A DNA stretch of 64,000 nt from Actinomyces trachealis (GTDB lineage Bacteria > Actinomycetota > Actinomycetes > Actinomycetales > Actinomycetaceae), in the NCBI RefSeq assembly GCF_015711475.1, contig NZ_CP065027.1, forward strand, positions 1,178,001 through 1,242,000, written 5' to 3'. The position numbers and the translations under genes were made by a program. Below are positions 25,857 through 35,809 of the stretch, piece by piece (position 1 is the first letter of the stretch; each line of letters starts with the position of its first letter). The notes under the pieces were generated by a model, which worked only from the letters and a program-made list of their open reading frames with translations, made no database searches and was not told the origin of the DNA.

Positions 25857-25969
25857 GGGCGTACCGGCTCGCCTCACGGTCGGATCGGCCGGTACAGTGC
25901 CCAAGTTGCCCGGATCTGCTTAGCCAGACCAGGCAGCCCCTGGGGTCCAGGCCCAAGCAGGCTGACCCC
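25857..25969 (+). promoter_or_regulatory. Structured leader or terminator region before rpsD
   Basis: Two stem-loops lie between the permease gene and rpsD. The first pairs gggc plus gtaccggc (25857-25868) with gccggtac and gccc (25888-25902). The second pairs ggggtc (25942-25947) with gacccc (25964-25969), with an inner gcc/ggc. The first may end the permease transcript. Together they could form an S4-responsive leader, since lone rpsD genes in some bacteria are autoregulated through leader RNA. This is inference. Confidence 0.4.
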
Positions 25970-26026
25970 GCGCCGCGAGCAACAGGCTCACGGCGTGCGA
26001 TTACCCCGACAGGAAAGAAGAACGCT

Positions 26027-26650
26027 ATGGCAAACGCCCGCGCCCGCCGCACGGTCCGCCTCTCCCGCGCCCTCGGCATCCCGCTCACCCCCAAGGCTGT
26101 GCGCTACTTCGAGAAGCGCCCCTACGGCCCCGGCGAGCACGGCCGCGCCCGCCGCCGCACCGAGTCCGACTACGCGATCCGTCTCAAGGAGAAGCAGCGC
26201 CTGCGCGCCCAGTACGGTATCCGTGAGGCCCAGCTCCAGCGCGTCTTCGAGGAGGCCCGCCGCGAGAAGGGCCTGACCGGTGAGTCCCTGGTTGAGCTGC
26301 TCGAAATGCGCCTGGACGCCCTCGTGCTGCGCTCCGGCTTCGCCCGCACCATCGCCCAGGCCCGCCAGGACGTCGTCCACCGCCACATCATGGTTGACGG
26401 CAAGGTCGTGGACCGGCCCTCCTTCCGCGTCAAGCCCGGCCAGACCATCCAGGTCCGCCCCCGCTCCCAGGTCATGGTGCCCTTCCAGGTGGCTGCTGCT
26501 GGTGCGCACCGCGACGTGCTGCCCCCCGTGCCCGAGTACCTGAAGGTCGAACTGGAAAAGCTCACCGCCACCCTGGTGCGCCGCCCCAAGCGTGATGAGG
26601 TCCCTGTGACCTGCGACGTCCAGATGGTGGTCGAGTACTACTCACGCTGA
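26027..26650 (+). CDS. rpsD: 30S ribosomal protein S4
   Basis: Primary 16S rRNA-binding protein that nucleates 30S assembly. The 207-residue sequence starts MANARARRTV, has YFEKRPYGPGEHG near 29-41, and the S4 RNA-binding domain (about 92-155) with RLDALVLRSGFARTIAQARQ. It has only one cysteine (late, in VTCDVQ), so the N-terminal zinc-binding Cys cluster of the C+ form is absent and this is the zinc-independent C- type. The site AGGAAAGAAG precedes the ATG. rpsD sits alone here, away from the alpha ribosomal operon, near alaS as I recall from Streptomyces. Confidence 0.96.
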   Translation: MANARARRTVRLSRALGIPLTPKAVRYFEKRPYGPGEHGRARRRTESDYAIRLKEKQRLRAQYGIREAQLQRVFEEARREKGLTGESLVELLEMRLDALVLRSGFARTIAQARQDVVHRHIMVDGKVVDRPSFRVKPGQTIQVRPRSQVMVPFQVAAAGAHRDVLPPVPEYLKVELEKLTATLVRRPKRDEVPVTCDVQMVVEYYSR

Positions 26651-26663
26651 TCCAGACTGCGCC

Positions 26664-26699
26664 GCGGCGCCCCGACCGGTCACCGGCTCGGGGCGCCGC
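26664..26699 (+). terminator. Hairpin terminator after rpsD
   Basis: gcggcgccccga (26664-26675) pairs with tcggggcgccgc (26688-26699), and ccgg/ccgg pair inside around a 3-base loop. It starts 13 bases after the rpsD stop. No T-run follows. Confidence 0.85.
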
Positions 26700-26803
26700 G
26701 CGTTACAGCACCAGTAGCGGGTAGCCTCGCTCCTGAAGCCCCAGCCACAGGCACACCGCAACAACCCCAAAACGCCCCGCCAAGCACCAAGCCGAGGACA
26801 CTA

Positions 26804-29512
26804 ATGCGCACCTCTGAGATCCGCACCCGCTGGCTCGAGTTCTTCGCCACGAAGGACCACGAGATCCGGCCCTCCGTGTCCCTGATCTCCCCAGAGCCTT
26901 CCATCCTGTTCACCGTTGCCGGGATGGTGCCCTTCATCCCTTACATCCTGGGCACCGAGCCTGCCCCCTGGCCCCGTGCCGCCAGCGTCCAGAAGTGCAT
27001 TCGCACCAACGACATCGACAACGTCGGCAAGACCACCCGCCACGGCACCTTCTTCCAGATGAACGGGAACTTCTCCTTTGGGGACTATTTCAAGGAGGGA
27101 GCGATCCAGTATGCCTGGGAGCTGCTCACCACCTCCCAGTCCCAAGGTGGCTACGGCCTAGACGGCGACCGCCTGTGGATGACCATCTGGGAGAAGGATC
27201 AGGTGTCCTGGGACTACCTCACCAAGGTCATCGGCATGGATCCCGCCCACGTGCAGAAGCTCCCCTTCGCGGAGATCTCCTGGTCCACTGGCCAGCCCGG
27301 CCCTGCCGGATCCTGTTGCGAAATTCACTATGACCGCGGCGCCCAGTACGGCCCCGACGGCGGCCCCATGGCCGATACCCAGGGTGACCGCTTCCTAGAG
27401 ATCTGGAACCTGGTCTTCGACGAGTTCATCCGAGGTGAGGGCCAAGGCCACGACTTCGAGTTGGTCGGCAAACTCGACCAGACCGCTATCGACACCGGCG
27501 CCGGCCTGGAACGCATTGCCTTCCTGCTACAGGACAAACCCAATATGTATGAGATCGACGAGGTCTTTCCCGTCATCGCCGCCGCCCAGGAGATGAGCGG
27601 TAAGACCTACGGGCTGGGCGCCGCCGGTCCCTCCGCCGGAGCCGCCTACCTGGATGATGTGCAGATGCGTGTGGTCGCTGACCACGTTCGCAGCGCCCTG
27701 ATGCTGATCGGCGACGGCGTGCGCCCCGGCAACGACGGCCGCGGCTACGTGCTGCGCCGCCTGATCCGCCGAGCAGTGCGCTCCATGCGTTTGCTGGGCG
27801 TGGAAGAGGCCGCCCTGCCCATTCTGCTTACCGCCTCCAAGGACGTTATGCACCTGTCCTACCCGGAGCTCGACGAGCGCTGGGCGCAGATCAGCGACGT
27901 CGCCTACGGTGAGGAGGACGCCTTCCGCAGGACCCTAGCCGCCGGCACCACCATCCTGGACACCGCTGTCGCCAAGGCCAAGCAGACCGGCGGCAGCCAG
28001 GCGGTGGTCAGCGGCAAGGACGCCTTCACCCTGCACGACACCTACGGCTTCCCGATCGACCTGACCCTGGAGATGGCCGCCGAGCAGGGCATCTCCGTGG
28101 ACGAGCAGGGCTTCATTACGCTCATGAACGAGCAGAAGGAACGCGCCCGCGCGGACTCCCGCGCCAAGAAGACCGGTCACACCGACGTGCGGGTTTTCCA
28201 GGAGGTAGCCAAGGAGCTGGGAGGCGGCTCCCAGTTCCTTGGCTACACCGACTCCGCCGTCGACGACGCCTACGTGGCTGCCATCCTGGTGGACGGCGTG
28301 CCCACGTCTGCCATCACCGCTCCTGCTGAGGTAGAGGTCATCTTGGACCGCACCCCCTTCTACGCTGAGATGGGCGGCCAGCTCGCCGACCACGGCACCA
28401 TCCGTCTGGCCGACGGGGCCGTGATCGAAGTGCATGACGTGCAGGCACCCCTCAAGGGCCTGTTCGTGCACCGCGGCACCCTCACAGAGAGCACCGCCAC
28501 TGTGGGGGCTCGCGCCTACGCCCAGATCGACTCCGCGCGCCGCCTGGCCATCGCCCGGGCGCACACCGGCACCCACATGGTCTATGCCGGGCTGCGCCAG
28601 GTCGTTTCCCCGGAAGCCACCCAGGCTGGCTCGGAGAACTCCCCGGCCCGCCTGCGCTTCGACTTCCGACACGGCTCGGCCCTGACCGGCGCGCAGGTGG
28701 ACGGCATCGAGTCCCTAGTCAATGAGAAGCTCGCTGAAGACCTACCGGTAACCACCGAAATCATGAGCCTGGAGGAGGCCCGCCAGGCCGGGGCTATCGC
28801 CTTGTTCGGGGAGAAGTACGGCGCTCAGGTGCGCGTGGTCACCATCGGGGAGGGCTTCGACAAGGAGCTCTGTGGTGGCACGCACGTGCCTTCCACCGGG
28901 CATATCGGCCGCGTGGCTCTGCTGGGGGAGGGCTCTATCGGCTCGGGGGTGCGTCGCTTGGACGCCTTGGTGGCCGACAGTGCCTACCGCTTCCAGCACA
29001 AAGAGCACGCCCTGGTCTCCCAGTTGTCCACCATGGTTGGGGCTCGCCCTGCTGAATTGCCGGAACGCATTGAGGTCCTGCTGGCTCGCCTCAAGGAGGC
29101 CGAGAAGAAGCTCGCGGCCGCCGAGCAGGCGGCATTGGGCTCGCGCACCGCCGAGATCGTTTCCGGGGCCGTGCAGGCTGGCGCCTACCGTCTGGCTAGC
29201 GCCGACCTGGGAGAGGTCTCCAACGCTGACGCCCTGCGCGCCGTCGTGCTGGATGCCCGCGCCCGCCTGGGTGAGGGGCAGGCCGCCGTCGTGGCGGTAG
29301 CAGGCGTGACCGGTGGGCGGCCGGTGACCGTAGTGGCCACCAACGAGGCTGCCCGTAAGGCCGGAGCCAAGGCTGGTGACCTGGTGCGCGTGGCGGCCAA
29401 GGTCCTGGGCGGCGGGGGCGGCGGCAAGCCGGACCTGGCCCAGGGGGGCGGGCAGGATCCCACCAAAGTCGCTGAGGCGCTGGCCGCTGTTGCGCAGGAG
29501 CTCACCGCGTGA
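26804..29512 (+). CDS. alaS: Alanyl-tRNA synthetase
   Basis: Charges tRNA-Ala and edits mischarged Ser and Gly. The 902-residue protein has the class II core (1-370) with the motif RHGTFFQMNGNFSFGDYFKEG, the editing domain with the zinc-binding pair HTGTH (587-591) and CGGTH (690-694), and the C-terminal C-Ala/DHHA1 domain ending in the Gly-rich GGGGGGKPDLAQGGG. All expected zinc ligands are present. It overlaps ruvX by 4 bases and starts an operon that runs through the aro genes. Confidence 0.97.
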   Translation: MRTSEIRTRWLEFFATKDHEIRPSVSLISPEPSILFTVAGMVPFIPYILGTEPAPWPRAASVQKCIRTNDIDNVGKTTRHGTFFQMNGNFSFGDYFKEGAIQYAWELLTTSQSQGGYGLDGDRLWMTIWEKDQVSWDYLTKVIGMDPAHVQKLPFAEISWSTGQPGPAGSCCEIHYDRGAQYGPDGGPMADTQGDRFLEIWNLVFDEFIRGEGQGHDFELVGKLDQTAIDTGAGLERIAFLLQDKPNMYEIDEVFPVIAAAQEMSGKTYGLGAAGPSAGAAYLDDVQMRVVADHVRSALMLIGDGVRPGNDGRGYVLRRLIRRAVRSMRLLGVEEAALPILLTASKDVMHLSYPELDERWAQISDVAYGEEDAFRRTLAAGTTILDTAVAKAKQTGGSQAVVSGKDAFTLHDTYGFPIDLTLEMAAEQGISVDEQGFITLMNEQKERARADSRAKKTGHTDVRVFQEVAKELGGGSQFLGYTDSAVDDAYVAAILVDGVPTSAITAPAEVEVILDRTPFYAEMGGQLADHGTIRLADGAVIEVHDVQAPLKGLFVHRGTLTESTATVGARAYAQIDSARRLAIARAHTGTHMVYAGLRQVVSPEATQAGSENSPARLRFDFRHGSALTGAQVDGIESLVNEKLAEDLPVTTEIMSLEEARQAGAIALFGEKYGAQVRVVTIGEGFDKELCGGTHVPSTGHIGRVALLGEGSIGSGVRRLDALVADSAYRFQHKEHALVSQLSTMVGARPAELPERIEVLLARLKEAEKKLAAAEQAALGSRTAEIVSGAVQAGAYRLASADLGEVSNADALRAVVLDARARLGEGQAAVVAVAGVTGGRPVTVVATNEAARKAGAKAGDLVRVAAKVLGGGGGGKPDLAQGGGQDPTKVAEALAAVAQELTA

Positions 29513-30006
29513 GCGCAGGCTCCGGTATCAGGCCGGGGGTGCGGCTGGCCTTCGACGTCGGCAAGGTCCGGGTCGGTGTGGCCCGCTGCGACGCCGAGGC
29601 GATTCTCGCGGTACCTGTGCGGACTCTTAAGCGGGACCGCTACGGTGCTGATATAGACGAGGCAGCGGCCCTGGTTGAGGAGTACCGTGCTACGGAGGTA
29701 GTCGTCGGACTGCCGACCAACCTTCAAGGAAAAGGCACGGCCTCCACCAAGGACGCGAGAGGCTGGGCCCAGGTTCTCGCAGATACAGTGGCACCAGTCA
29801 CTGTGAGGCTTGTGGATGAGCGCCTGTCTACCGTAAGCGCCCACCAGGCGCTTCACGGTGCAGGTCTAGAGGAGAGGGCATTCCGCTCCGTGGTCGATCA
29901 GGCCGCGGCGGTCGTGATCCTCAACCAGGCCTTGGATGCTGAGCGGGCCTCCGGCTCCCCAGCAGGCCAAACCTTGCCCCCCAAAAGAGAGGTAAAGCGT
30001 GACTGA
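29509..30006 (+). CDS. ruvX: Putative pre-16S rRNA nuclease / Holliday junction resolvase-like YqgF
   Basis: A 165-residue RNase H-fold protein that in other bacteria matures the 5' end of 16S rRNA; a resolvase role was proposed earlier. The motif RLAFDVGKVRVGVA supplies the first catalytic Asp, VVVGLPTNLQGKGT the middle part and VRLVDERLSTVSA the Glu. It starts at GTG in a GTGA overlap with alaS, and overlaps mltG by 8 bases at the other end. The alaS-ruvX-mltG order is strongly conserved in bacteria. Confidence 0.95.
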   Translation: MSAGSGIRPGVRLAFDVGKVRVGVARCDAEAILAVPVRTLKRDRYGADIDEAAALVEEYRATEVVVGLPTNLQGKGTASTKDARGWAQVLADTVAPVTVRLVDERLSTVSAHQALHGAGLEERAFRSVVDQAAAVVILNQALDAERASGSPAGQTLPPKREVKRD

Positions 30007-31225
30007 CCACGACCAGGACCTCCTGGACGCCGTAGGACTGACCGATGAGAGCAGCTCAACGGCCCCCGATGGCGCTCGCCGTCGCCGCAGTGACCGGCGG
30101 ACCGAACGGGTCATCCGCAAGCGTCGGCGCCGTCGCCAAGCGATCATCACGACGCTGGTACTGGCCGTGCTAGCTGGCGGCGTGCTCTTGATCGGACGAG
30201 AGGCGGTCACGGAGATCAGAGCCGCGAAGCCCGCCTCCACGGCGGTCACGGACTACCCGGGGCCCGGTGAGGCTGAGGTGATCATCACGATCCCGGAAGG
30301 CTCCACCGGAATCCAGATCGGTGAGATCCTCCAGCAAAACGACGTCGTCGCCTCGGTGGAAGGTTTTGTGAAGGCATTTGACGCTAATGCCCATTCAGGC
30401 AGCATCCAACCTGGAACCTACACACTCAGGACCAAGATGTCTGCCGCGCAGGCCGTGGCTGGTCTCCTAGATCCCGCCTCTAAGTCCGACCACACCTTGA
30501 CCATCCCGGAGGGCTTCACCAAAGCCCAGGTGCGGGAGCGCCTAAAGACGGTCGGCCACTTTACTGAGGCGGATATCGACGCCGCCTTCGCGGACGCCCA
30601 GGGCATCGGTCTGCCTGCCACAGCCAATGGCGACGTCGAGGGCTGGCTGGCTCCCAGGACCTACGATCTGCAGGAGAACGCCACCGCTAAGGACGTCATC
30701 TCCACCATGGTTTCCACCACCGTCAAGCACCTGCAGGAGACAGGGACGAGCGAGGCGGACTACCAGTCGATCCTGATCAAGGCCTCCATCATTGAACGTG
30801 AGACCAACCGGGCCGAGTACTACCAACAGGTGGCCCGAGTTATCGAGAACCGTCTGGCTGACACCGCCGGTGAGACCAAAGGCCTGCTGCAGATGGACTC
30901 CACTGTCCTATATGGGCTGGGCCGCTCGGGAGGTATCCCCTCCGAGGCAGAAACCAAGGACAGCAACAACCCGTACAACACTTACGCGCATACGGGACTT
31001 CCGCCAACCCCGATCGGCAGCCCCTCCAAGGAGGCCATCGCTGCTGCCAAGCACCCGGCCGAAGGCAGTTGGCTGTACTTCGTCACGGTGGATCTGACTA
31101 CCGGGGAGACACTGTTCGCTTCCACGGCGGCCGAGCACGAGACCAACGTGCAAAAGCTGAAGACCTACTGTGACACCCACCAGGAGCAGTGCACGGGACC
31201 AGCCAACCCCACCTCAGCTCCGTGA
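29999..31225 (+). CDS. mltG: Endolytic murein transglycosylase MltG
   Basis: Cuts nascent peptidoglycan at the membrane and so sets glycan-strand length. The 408-residue protein has a basic N-terminus (RRRRSDRRTERVIRKRRRRR), one membrane helix at about 48-66, a LysM-like part (about 95-165) and the YceG catalytic domain. The catalytic Glu is E266 in KASIIERE, followed by QMDSTVLYGLG, the N-Y-A-H-T-G-L-P-P-P-I-G pattern and a C-terminal YFVTVDLTTGETLFA. GTG start overlapping ruvX by 8 bases. The neighbour order matches other actinobacteria. Confidence 0.95.
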   Translation: MTDHDQDLLDAVGLTDESSSTAPDGARRRRSDRRTERVIRKRRRRRQAIITTLVLAVLAGGVLLIGREAVTEIRAAKPASTAVTDYPGPGEAEVIITIPEGSTGIQIGEILQQNDVVASVEGFVKAFDANAHSGSIQPGTYTLRTKMSAAQAVAGLLDPASKSDHTLTIPEGFTKAQVRERLKTVGHFTEADIDAAFADAQGIGLPATANGDVEGWLAPRTYDLQENATAKDVISTMVSTTVKHLQETGTSEADYQSILIKASIIERETNRAEYYQQVARVIENRLADTAGETKGLLQMDSTVLYGLGRSGGIPSEAETKDSNNPYNTYAHTGLPPTPIGSPSKEAIAAAKHPAEGSWLYFVTVDLTTGETLFASTAAEHETNVQKLKTYCDTHQEQCTGPANPTSAP

Positions 31226-32187
31226 CCCAAACGGATGCTGCTGGAGGGGGCCCTAGGGTATGGGAGCCAACAGGTGCTGCCGGGGCCGCACGGCTCTGTG
31301 CAGTCATTGGCGCCCCAGTCGCACACTCCTTGTCCCCAGTGCTGCACCGCGCTGCCTACGAGGCCTTGGGACTGACGGATTGGAGCTACGGGCTTGCCGA
31401 GGTGACGCCGGAGCAGCTGCCTGAGGTGCTGACGGCAATGGCGTCTGCGGTTACGCCAGGTTCTGGGACACCGGTGGGCCTGTCTGTGACGATGCCGCAC
31501 AAGCAGGCGGTGATCCCCCTGTTGGATGCTGTGGACCCGCTGGCCGCTGTGACCGGTGCAGTGAACACAGTGGTGGCACAGCGCTCCGGGCGTGGAGCGG
31601 CACTGCTAACGGGGTTCAACACCGATGTGGCGGGGATCAGTCAGGCCATACAGGAGACGGCGCCGGTGCTAGCCCCTGGCGCGGGGGCGGTGGTCCTGGG
31701 CGCAGGGGCGACCGCCTGCTCCGCCCTGGCAGCCCTAACCGAACTCGGGGCTAGCAGCATCACTGTGGCTGCGCGGCGCTTGGCGGGACCTGGCCGGGTG
31801 CTTAGTGCTGCACACCGGATGGGGCTGGAGGTGGGGACCCTCAGCTGGCAGCCGGGCGAGGAGGCTTCTGACCTGGTGGTGGCTGAGGCCCTGCGTGGTG
31901 CGGAGCTGGTCGTCTCCACCCTGCCCGCTGGTGCCGCCGAGACAGTTGCTGCGCAGCTAGCAGGAGGGAGGGGCCTGCGCCCCGGTGCGGTGCTGCTCGA
32001 CGTCGTCTACGCGCCCTGGCCCACCGCACTGACCGCAGCCTGGCAGGTACACGGCGGCACTTGCGTACCCGGCTGGCTGATGCTGCTGCACCAGGCGGCC
32101 GCACAGGTACACCTCATGACCGGCCGGGAGGCCCCCGTAGACGCTATGCGCTCCGCTTTGATGAGAGCACTGGCGGAACGCCCCTGA
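31222..32187 (+). CDS. aroE: Shikimate dehydrogenase
   Basis: Reduces 3-dehydroshikimate to shikimate with NADPH. The shikimate-binding motif [20 protein letters not shown] is near the N-terminus, followed by [11 protein letters not shown] (catalytic Lys and neighbours), [15 protein letters not shown] and the Rossmann loop [15 protein letters not shown]. The C-terminal part ends [14 protein letters not shown] choose the GTG at 31222, whose TGA overlaps the mltG stop (321 residues); an in-frame GTG at 31189 lies inside mltG and is less likely. First of the aro run. Confidence 0.94.
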   Translation: MTQTDAAGGGPRVWEPTGAAGAARLCAVIGAPVAHSLSPVLHRAAYEALGLTDWSYGLAEVTPEQLPEVLTAMASAVTPGSGTPVGLSVTMPHKQAVIPLLDAVDPLAAVTGAVNTVVAQRSGRGAALLTGFNTDVAGISQAIQETAPVLAPGAGAVVLGAGATACSALAALTELGASSITVAARRLAGPGRVLSAAHRMGLEVGTLSWQPGEEASDLVVAEALRGAELVVSTLPAGAAETVAAQLAGGRGLRPGAVLLDVVYAPWPTALTAAWQVHGGTCVPGWLMLLHQAAAQVHLMTGREAPVDAMRSALMRALAERP

Positions 32188-32246
32188 GTTCCACCAGCCC
32201 CTGGCCACCCGGCCCACATGTACCAGCCGTGTGGGATGATCTGCCC

Positions 32247-33467
32247 ATGCTTAACTGGATCACTGCGGGGGAGTCACATGGCCAGGCGCTCACGGCGATC
32301 ATCGACGGCGTACCGGCCGGACTTGAGCTCAACAGCCAGGACCTGCAGGATGCTCTGGCGCGCCGCCGTCTAGGCCACGGTCGCGGCGCCCGCCAATCCT
32401 TTGAGCGTGACGAACTGAGGATCCTAGGCGGCGTGCGGCATGGACGTACCATGGGTGGCCCCGTGGCAGTCGAGATCGGCAACTCAGAGTGGCCAAAGTG
32501 GCAGACCGTCATGAGCGCCGACCCAGTCCTGCCGGAAAGCCTGCTGGTGGACGCCGGCACTGGAGACGAGCGGGAGATTGCCCGCAACCGGCCCCTGACG
32601 CGTCCCCGCCCCGGCCACGCTGACTTGCCCGGCATGCTTAAGTACGACTTTGACGACGCCCGCCCAGTCCTGGAACGCGCCTCCGCCCGTGAGACCGCCG
32701 CCCGGGTGGCCCTGGGAGCCGTAGCGGAAGCCATCCTGCGACAGGTCTCAGGTATCAAGCTGGTCAGCCATGTAGTGCGCATTGGCAGCGTCGAGCTGCC
32801 AGCCAGTGCCACCCCACCCGGACCGCAGGACATCACCCATCTGGACACCGACCCAGTCCGCTGCACCGACCCGAGCATCTCTGCACGCATGGTTGCGGAG
32901 ATTGATACTGCCCGGAAGGCCGGGGACACGCTCGGTGGCATCGTGGAGGTCATCGCCTACGGCGTTCCGGTGGGCCTGGGCACCCACACGAGCGCTGCCC
33001 GGCGGCTTGACACGCAGCTGGCTGCAGCGCTTATGAGCATCCAGTCTGTCAAAGGCGTGGAGGTGGGGGATGGCTTCACCTGCGCCACGCGGCGCGGCAG
33101 CGAGGCTCATGACGAGATCCTCGCAGTAGAGCACGGACAGGTGACCCGAGCAAGCAACCATGCTGGCGGCATTGAGGGCGGCATCTCCAACGGCTCCCCA
33201 GTGCGCGTGCGCGCCGCCCTTAAACCCATCTCCACCGTCCCCCGTGCCCTGCGCACTATCGACCTCAGCACCGGTGGTGAGGCCACCGCCTTGCACCAGC
33301 GCTCTGACGTCTGTGCTGTAGTTCCTGGCGCTGTCGTCGCACAGGCAGAGGTGGCCCTGGTGCTGGCCCGTACCCTGCTAGAGAAGACCGGCGGGGACAG
33401 CGTGGCCGAGGCGCGACGCAACCTGAACTCCTACCTGGCCCGGATTGAGGAGAGGACGAACTGGTGA
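32247..33467 (+). CDS. aroC: Chorismate synthase
   Basis: Converts EPSP to chorismate using reduced FMN. The start at 32247 ([12 protein letters not shown]) is set by the conserved N-terminus; the frame is open 62 codons upstream. It has the three family signatures: [18 protein letters not shown], then [19 protein letters not shown] sequence, and [16 protein letters not shown] near the end, with the R-x-R and H residues in [11 protein letters not shown]. Length 406 is typical. It follows aroE by 59 bases and overlaps aroKB by 4. Confidence 0.96.
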   Translation: MLNWITAGESHGQALTAIIDGVPAGLELNSQDLQDALARRRLGHGRGARQSFERDELRILGGVRHGRTMGGPVAVEIGNSEWPKWQTVMSADPVLPESLLVDAGTGDEREIARNRPLTRPRPGHADLPGMLKYDFDDARPVLERASARETAARVALGAVAEAILRQVSGIKLVSHVVRIGSVELPASATPPGPQDITHLDTDPVRCTDPSISARMVAEIDTARKAGDTLGGIVEVIAYGVPVGLGTHTSAARRLDTQLAAALMSIQSVKGVEVGDGFTCATRRGSEAHDEILAVEHGQVTRASNHAGGIEGGISNGSPVRVRAALKPISTVPRALRTIDLSTGGEATALHQRSDVCAVVPGAVVAQAEVALVLARTLLEKTGGDSVAEARRNLNSYLARIEERTNW

Positions 33468-35290
33468 CTGAGACCGCCAACAACGCCACCAACCAACACC
33501 TGCGCCTAGACCCCAGCCGCCTACCAATCGTCCTAGTCGGGCTCCCCGGCGCGGGCAAGACCACTGTGGCCCGTCTGCTTGCCACCGCATTGGGCGTGCA
33601 GGTCACAGACACTGACGCCGAGATCAGGCGCCGCGCCCGCATGACCGTGCCCCAGATCTTCCACGCCGAGGGGGAGCAGGGCTTCCGTGAGCGCGAGACA
33701 CGCGCCCTGCGTTACGTCCTGCTAGGGCAAGACCACGCCCAGGGAATCGTGGCACTAGGCGGAGGTGCCGTCGAGAGCGAAGCCAACCGCGTGCTCCTAG
33801 ACGGCCGTACCGTCGTCTTCCTGGATGCCCGGCCAGAGACCGCTGCGCTACACGTAGGCGCGGGGGAGGGCCGCCCCCTCATGCGCCCCGACGCCGACTC
33901 GGACGAGGCAGCCGGAGGCGAGGCCCTAGGCACTGCGGAAAGCCTGCTCGCACGCATGCGTCACCTAGACGCTCGCAGGCGTCCCCTCTACGAGGAAGTC
34001 GCCACCTTGACCGTTCCGACGGACGGATTGACCCCGGAGCAGGTGGCCGCGCTAGTGCTCGTTGGCTTGGGCGGGCAGGTGGGCCCGGTTTCCCGCAGCC
34101 TGGCCACCCTGCTGCGCAACAAGCCCGCGACACCAAAAGGCCTTGAGCAGGCGGGCATGGCCCGCGCCTGGCCCGGCAGCCCCCGCAGCATCCCGGTTCA
34201 AGGCGAGGCCCCCTACGAAGTACTCATTGGCCACGGTCTTGACGCTGCCGTCGCCCGTGCGGTCAAGCGCGCTCCTGGCGGCGGTGCCGGAGGAGTAGCC
34301 ATCGTTTACGCCGCTCCACTGGCCGCTGCCGCATTGCGCATCGAGCAGGAGCTAGAGGAGGACGGCCTGCGGGTCGCCCGCTTTGAGATCACCGGGGACG
34401 AGACCTCCAAACGCACCCAGGTGCTGGACTCCCTTTGGGAACGCATGAGCGCCTTCCGGCTTAGGCGCGACGGAACTGTCATTGGTCTGGGTGGTGGAGC
34501 TACCACAGACCTGGCCGGATTCGCTGCTGCCACCTGGCTACGTGGCGTCCCTGTGATCCAGGTGCCCACCAGTCTGCTGGCCATGGTTGACGCCGCCGTC
34601 GGCGGCAAAACTGGTATCGACACCAATGCTGGTAAGAACCTAGTAGGCGCTTTCCATCCGCCCACCACCGTGGTTTGCGACCTGGACAACCTGAAGGGGC
34701 TACCAGCTGAGGAGTTGCGTGCGGGCCTAGGGGAAGTCGTCAAGTGCGGATTCATCTTGGACCCGGTAATCCTGGACCGGGTGCTGGCTGACCCAGCTGA
34801 ATGCCAGCGATGGGACGCCCCGCTGCTCGCCGAGCTTGTGGAGCGGGCCGTGCAGGTCAAAGCGCGAGTGGTCGGCGAGGACCTGCGCGAGTCCGGCCTA
34901 CGTGAAGTCCTCAACTATGGGCACACCTACGCCCATGCCATCGAGAGGGCCACCGGCTACCAGTGGCGTCACGGTGAAGCCGTGGCCGTCGGCTGCGTCT
35001 TCACCGCTGAGGTGGCGCGGCGCAGGGGCCTGCTTGACGCAGACACCTTGCGCCTGCACCGGGAGGCCTTTGCGGCAGCGGGACTGCCCACCACGTTCCC
35101 TGAGGGGGCAGGCCGCTGGGAGGAACTCTTCCAGATCATGCTCTCCGACAAGAAGGTGCGCGGTGGGGCCCTGCGCATGGTGCTCCTGGAGGGCGTCGGC
35201 CTGCCCCTGTTAGGCGTCACCCCGGAGCCTGAGGAGCTGCGTGCCGCGCACGAGGCTGTCACTGGTGAGACCAGGCAGGTCAGCGCGTGA
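33464..35290 (+). CDS. aroKB: Fused shikimate kinase / 3-dehydroquinate synthase
   Basis: One protein for two shikimate-pathway steps. Residues 1 to about 195 are the kinase: Walker [10 protein letters not shown] at 26-34, the shikimate-binding DTD at 49-51, FRERE and LGGGAV. Residues about 215-608 are 3-dehydroquinate synthase, with [13 protein letters not shown] (near 342-354), [19 protein letters not shown] and [11 protein letters not shown] carrying the NAD- and metal-binding residues. Order kinase then synthase, with an Ala/Pro-rich linker near 196-250. Other actinobacteria, such as bifidobacteria, have a similar fusion. It overlaps aroC and the next gene by 4 bases each. Both halves look intact. 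Confidence 0.95.
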   Translation: MTETANNATNQHLRLDPSRLPIVLVGLPGAGKTTVARLLATALGVQVTDTDAEIRRRARMTVPQIFHAEGEQGFRERETRALRYVLLGQDHAQGIVALGGGAVESEANRVLLDGRTVVFLDARPETAALHVGAGEGRPLMRPDADSDEAAGGEALGTAESLLARMRHLDARRRPLYEEVATLTVPTDGLTPEQVAALVLVGLGGQVGPVSRSLATLLRNKPATPKGLEQAGMARAWPGSPRSIPVQGEAPYEVLIGHGLDAAVARAVKRAPGGGAGGVAIVYAAPLAAAALRIEQELEEDGLRVARFEITGDETSKRTQVLDSLWERMSAFRLRRDGTVIGLGGGATTDLAGFAAATWLRGVPVIQVPTSLLAMVDAAVGGKTGIDTNAGKNLVGAFHPPTTVVCDLDNLKGLPAEELRAGLGEVVKCGFILDPVILDRVLADPAECQRWDAPLLAELVERAVQVKARVVGEDLRESGLREVLNYGHTYAHAIERATGYQWRHGEAVAVGCVFTAEVARRRGLLDADTLRLHREAFAAAGLPTTFPEGAGRWEELFQIMLSDKKVRGGALRMVLLEGVGLPLLGVTPEPEELRAAHEAVTGETRQVSA

Positions 35291-35799
35291 AGGCATTAGT
35301 GCTGGTTGGCCCATCCGGCGTCGGCTGCACCAGCGTGGCCCAGGAGATCGGTGCGCGCACCGGTGCTAGTGTCTGGGACTTGGCGGAGCAGGTCGCAACG
35401 CTGCTGGAGGTGCCAGCGGAGATGGCAATCGTGGCGGTGGGGGAGCAGCGTTACCGTGAGGCCGAGAGGCAAGTGGCTGTGCGTTTGCTCCGACAGCTCC
35501 AGTCCGAAGGCGGAGTGCTGGCAATGGGCTCGGGCTGTCTGCGGGACGAGGGTGTGTGCGCCGCACTGGCGGCACTGCGCCAGGCCGGTGGCCGTACGGT
35601 GGCTTTGGTGTGCTCTGTGCGGCGCCTGGCCACCCGGAACGGCCTGGATGCACCGCGGTCCATCGCCCTGGGCACAGTCCACCATCAGTTTACGCAGATG
35701 CTGAAGGCCCGTGAGGCCGAGTGCCGCGAACTGGCCGACGCGATCGTGGACACCACTGACACCACGGTGCAGCAGGCTGTAGACCTGGTGTTGGGTTAG
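35287..35799 (+). CDS. Degenerate shikimate-kinase-like protein lacking the Walker A lysine
   Basis: A 170-residue protein with the size and layout of AroK. At residues 8-15 the P-loop reads GPSGVGCT, with Cys14 where the ATP-binding Lys should be. The DxD shikimate motif keeps only one Asp (WDLAEQ) and the GGG motif reads GSG. The FRxxE-type element is kept as YREAE. A normal kinase is already present in the upstream fusion. The gene starts in a 4-base overlap with aroKB, so it is co-translated with it. It is most likely a catalytically dead paralogue with a regulatory or scaffold role, or a gene on its way to loss; the reading frame is intact. Confidence 0.75.
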   Translation: MKALVLVGPSGVGCTSVAQEIGARTGASVWDLAEQVATLLEVPAEMAIVAVGEQRYREAERQVAVRLLRQLQSEGGVLAMGSGCLRDEGVCAALAALRQAGGRTVALVCSVRRLATRNGLDAPRSIALGTVHHQFTQMLKAREAECRELADAIVDTTDTTVQQAVDLVLG

Positions 35800-35809
35800 G
35801 GTCGCTGTC

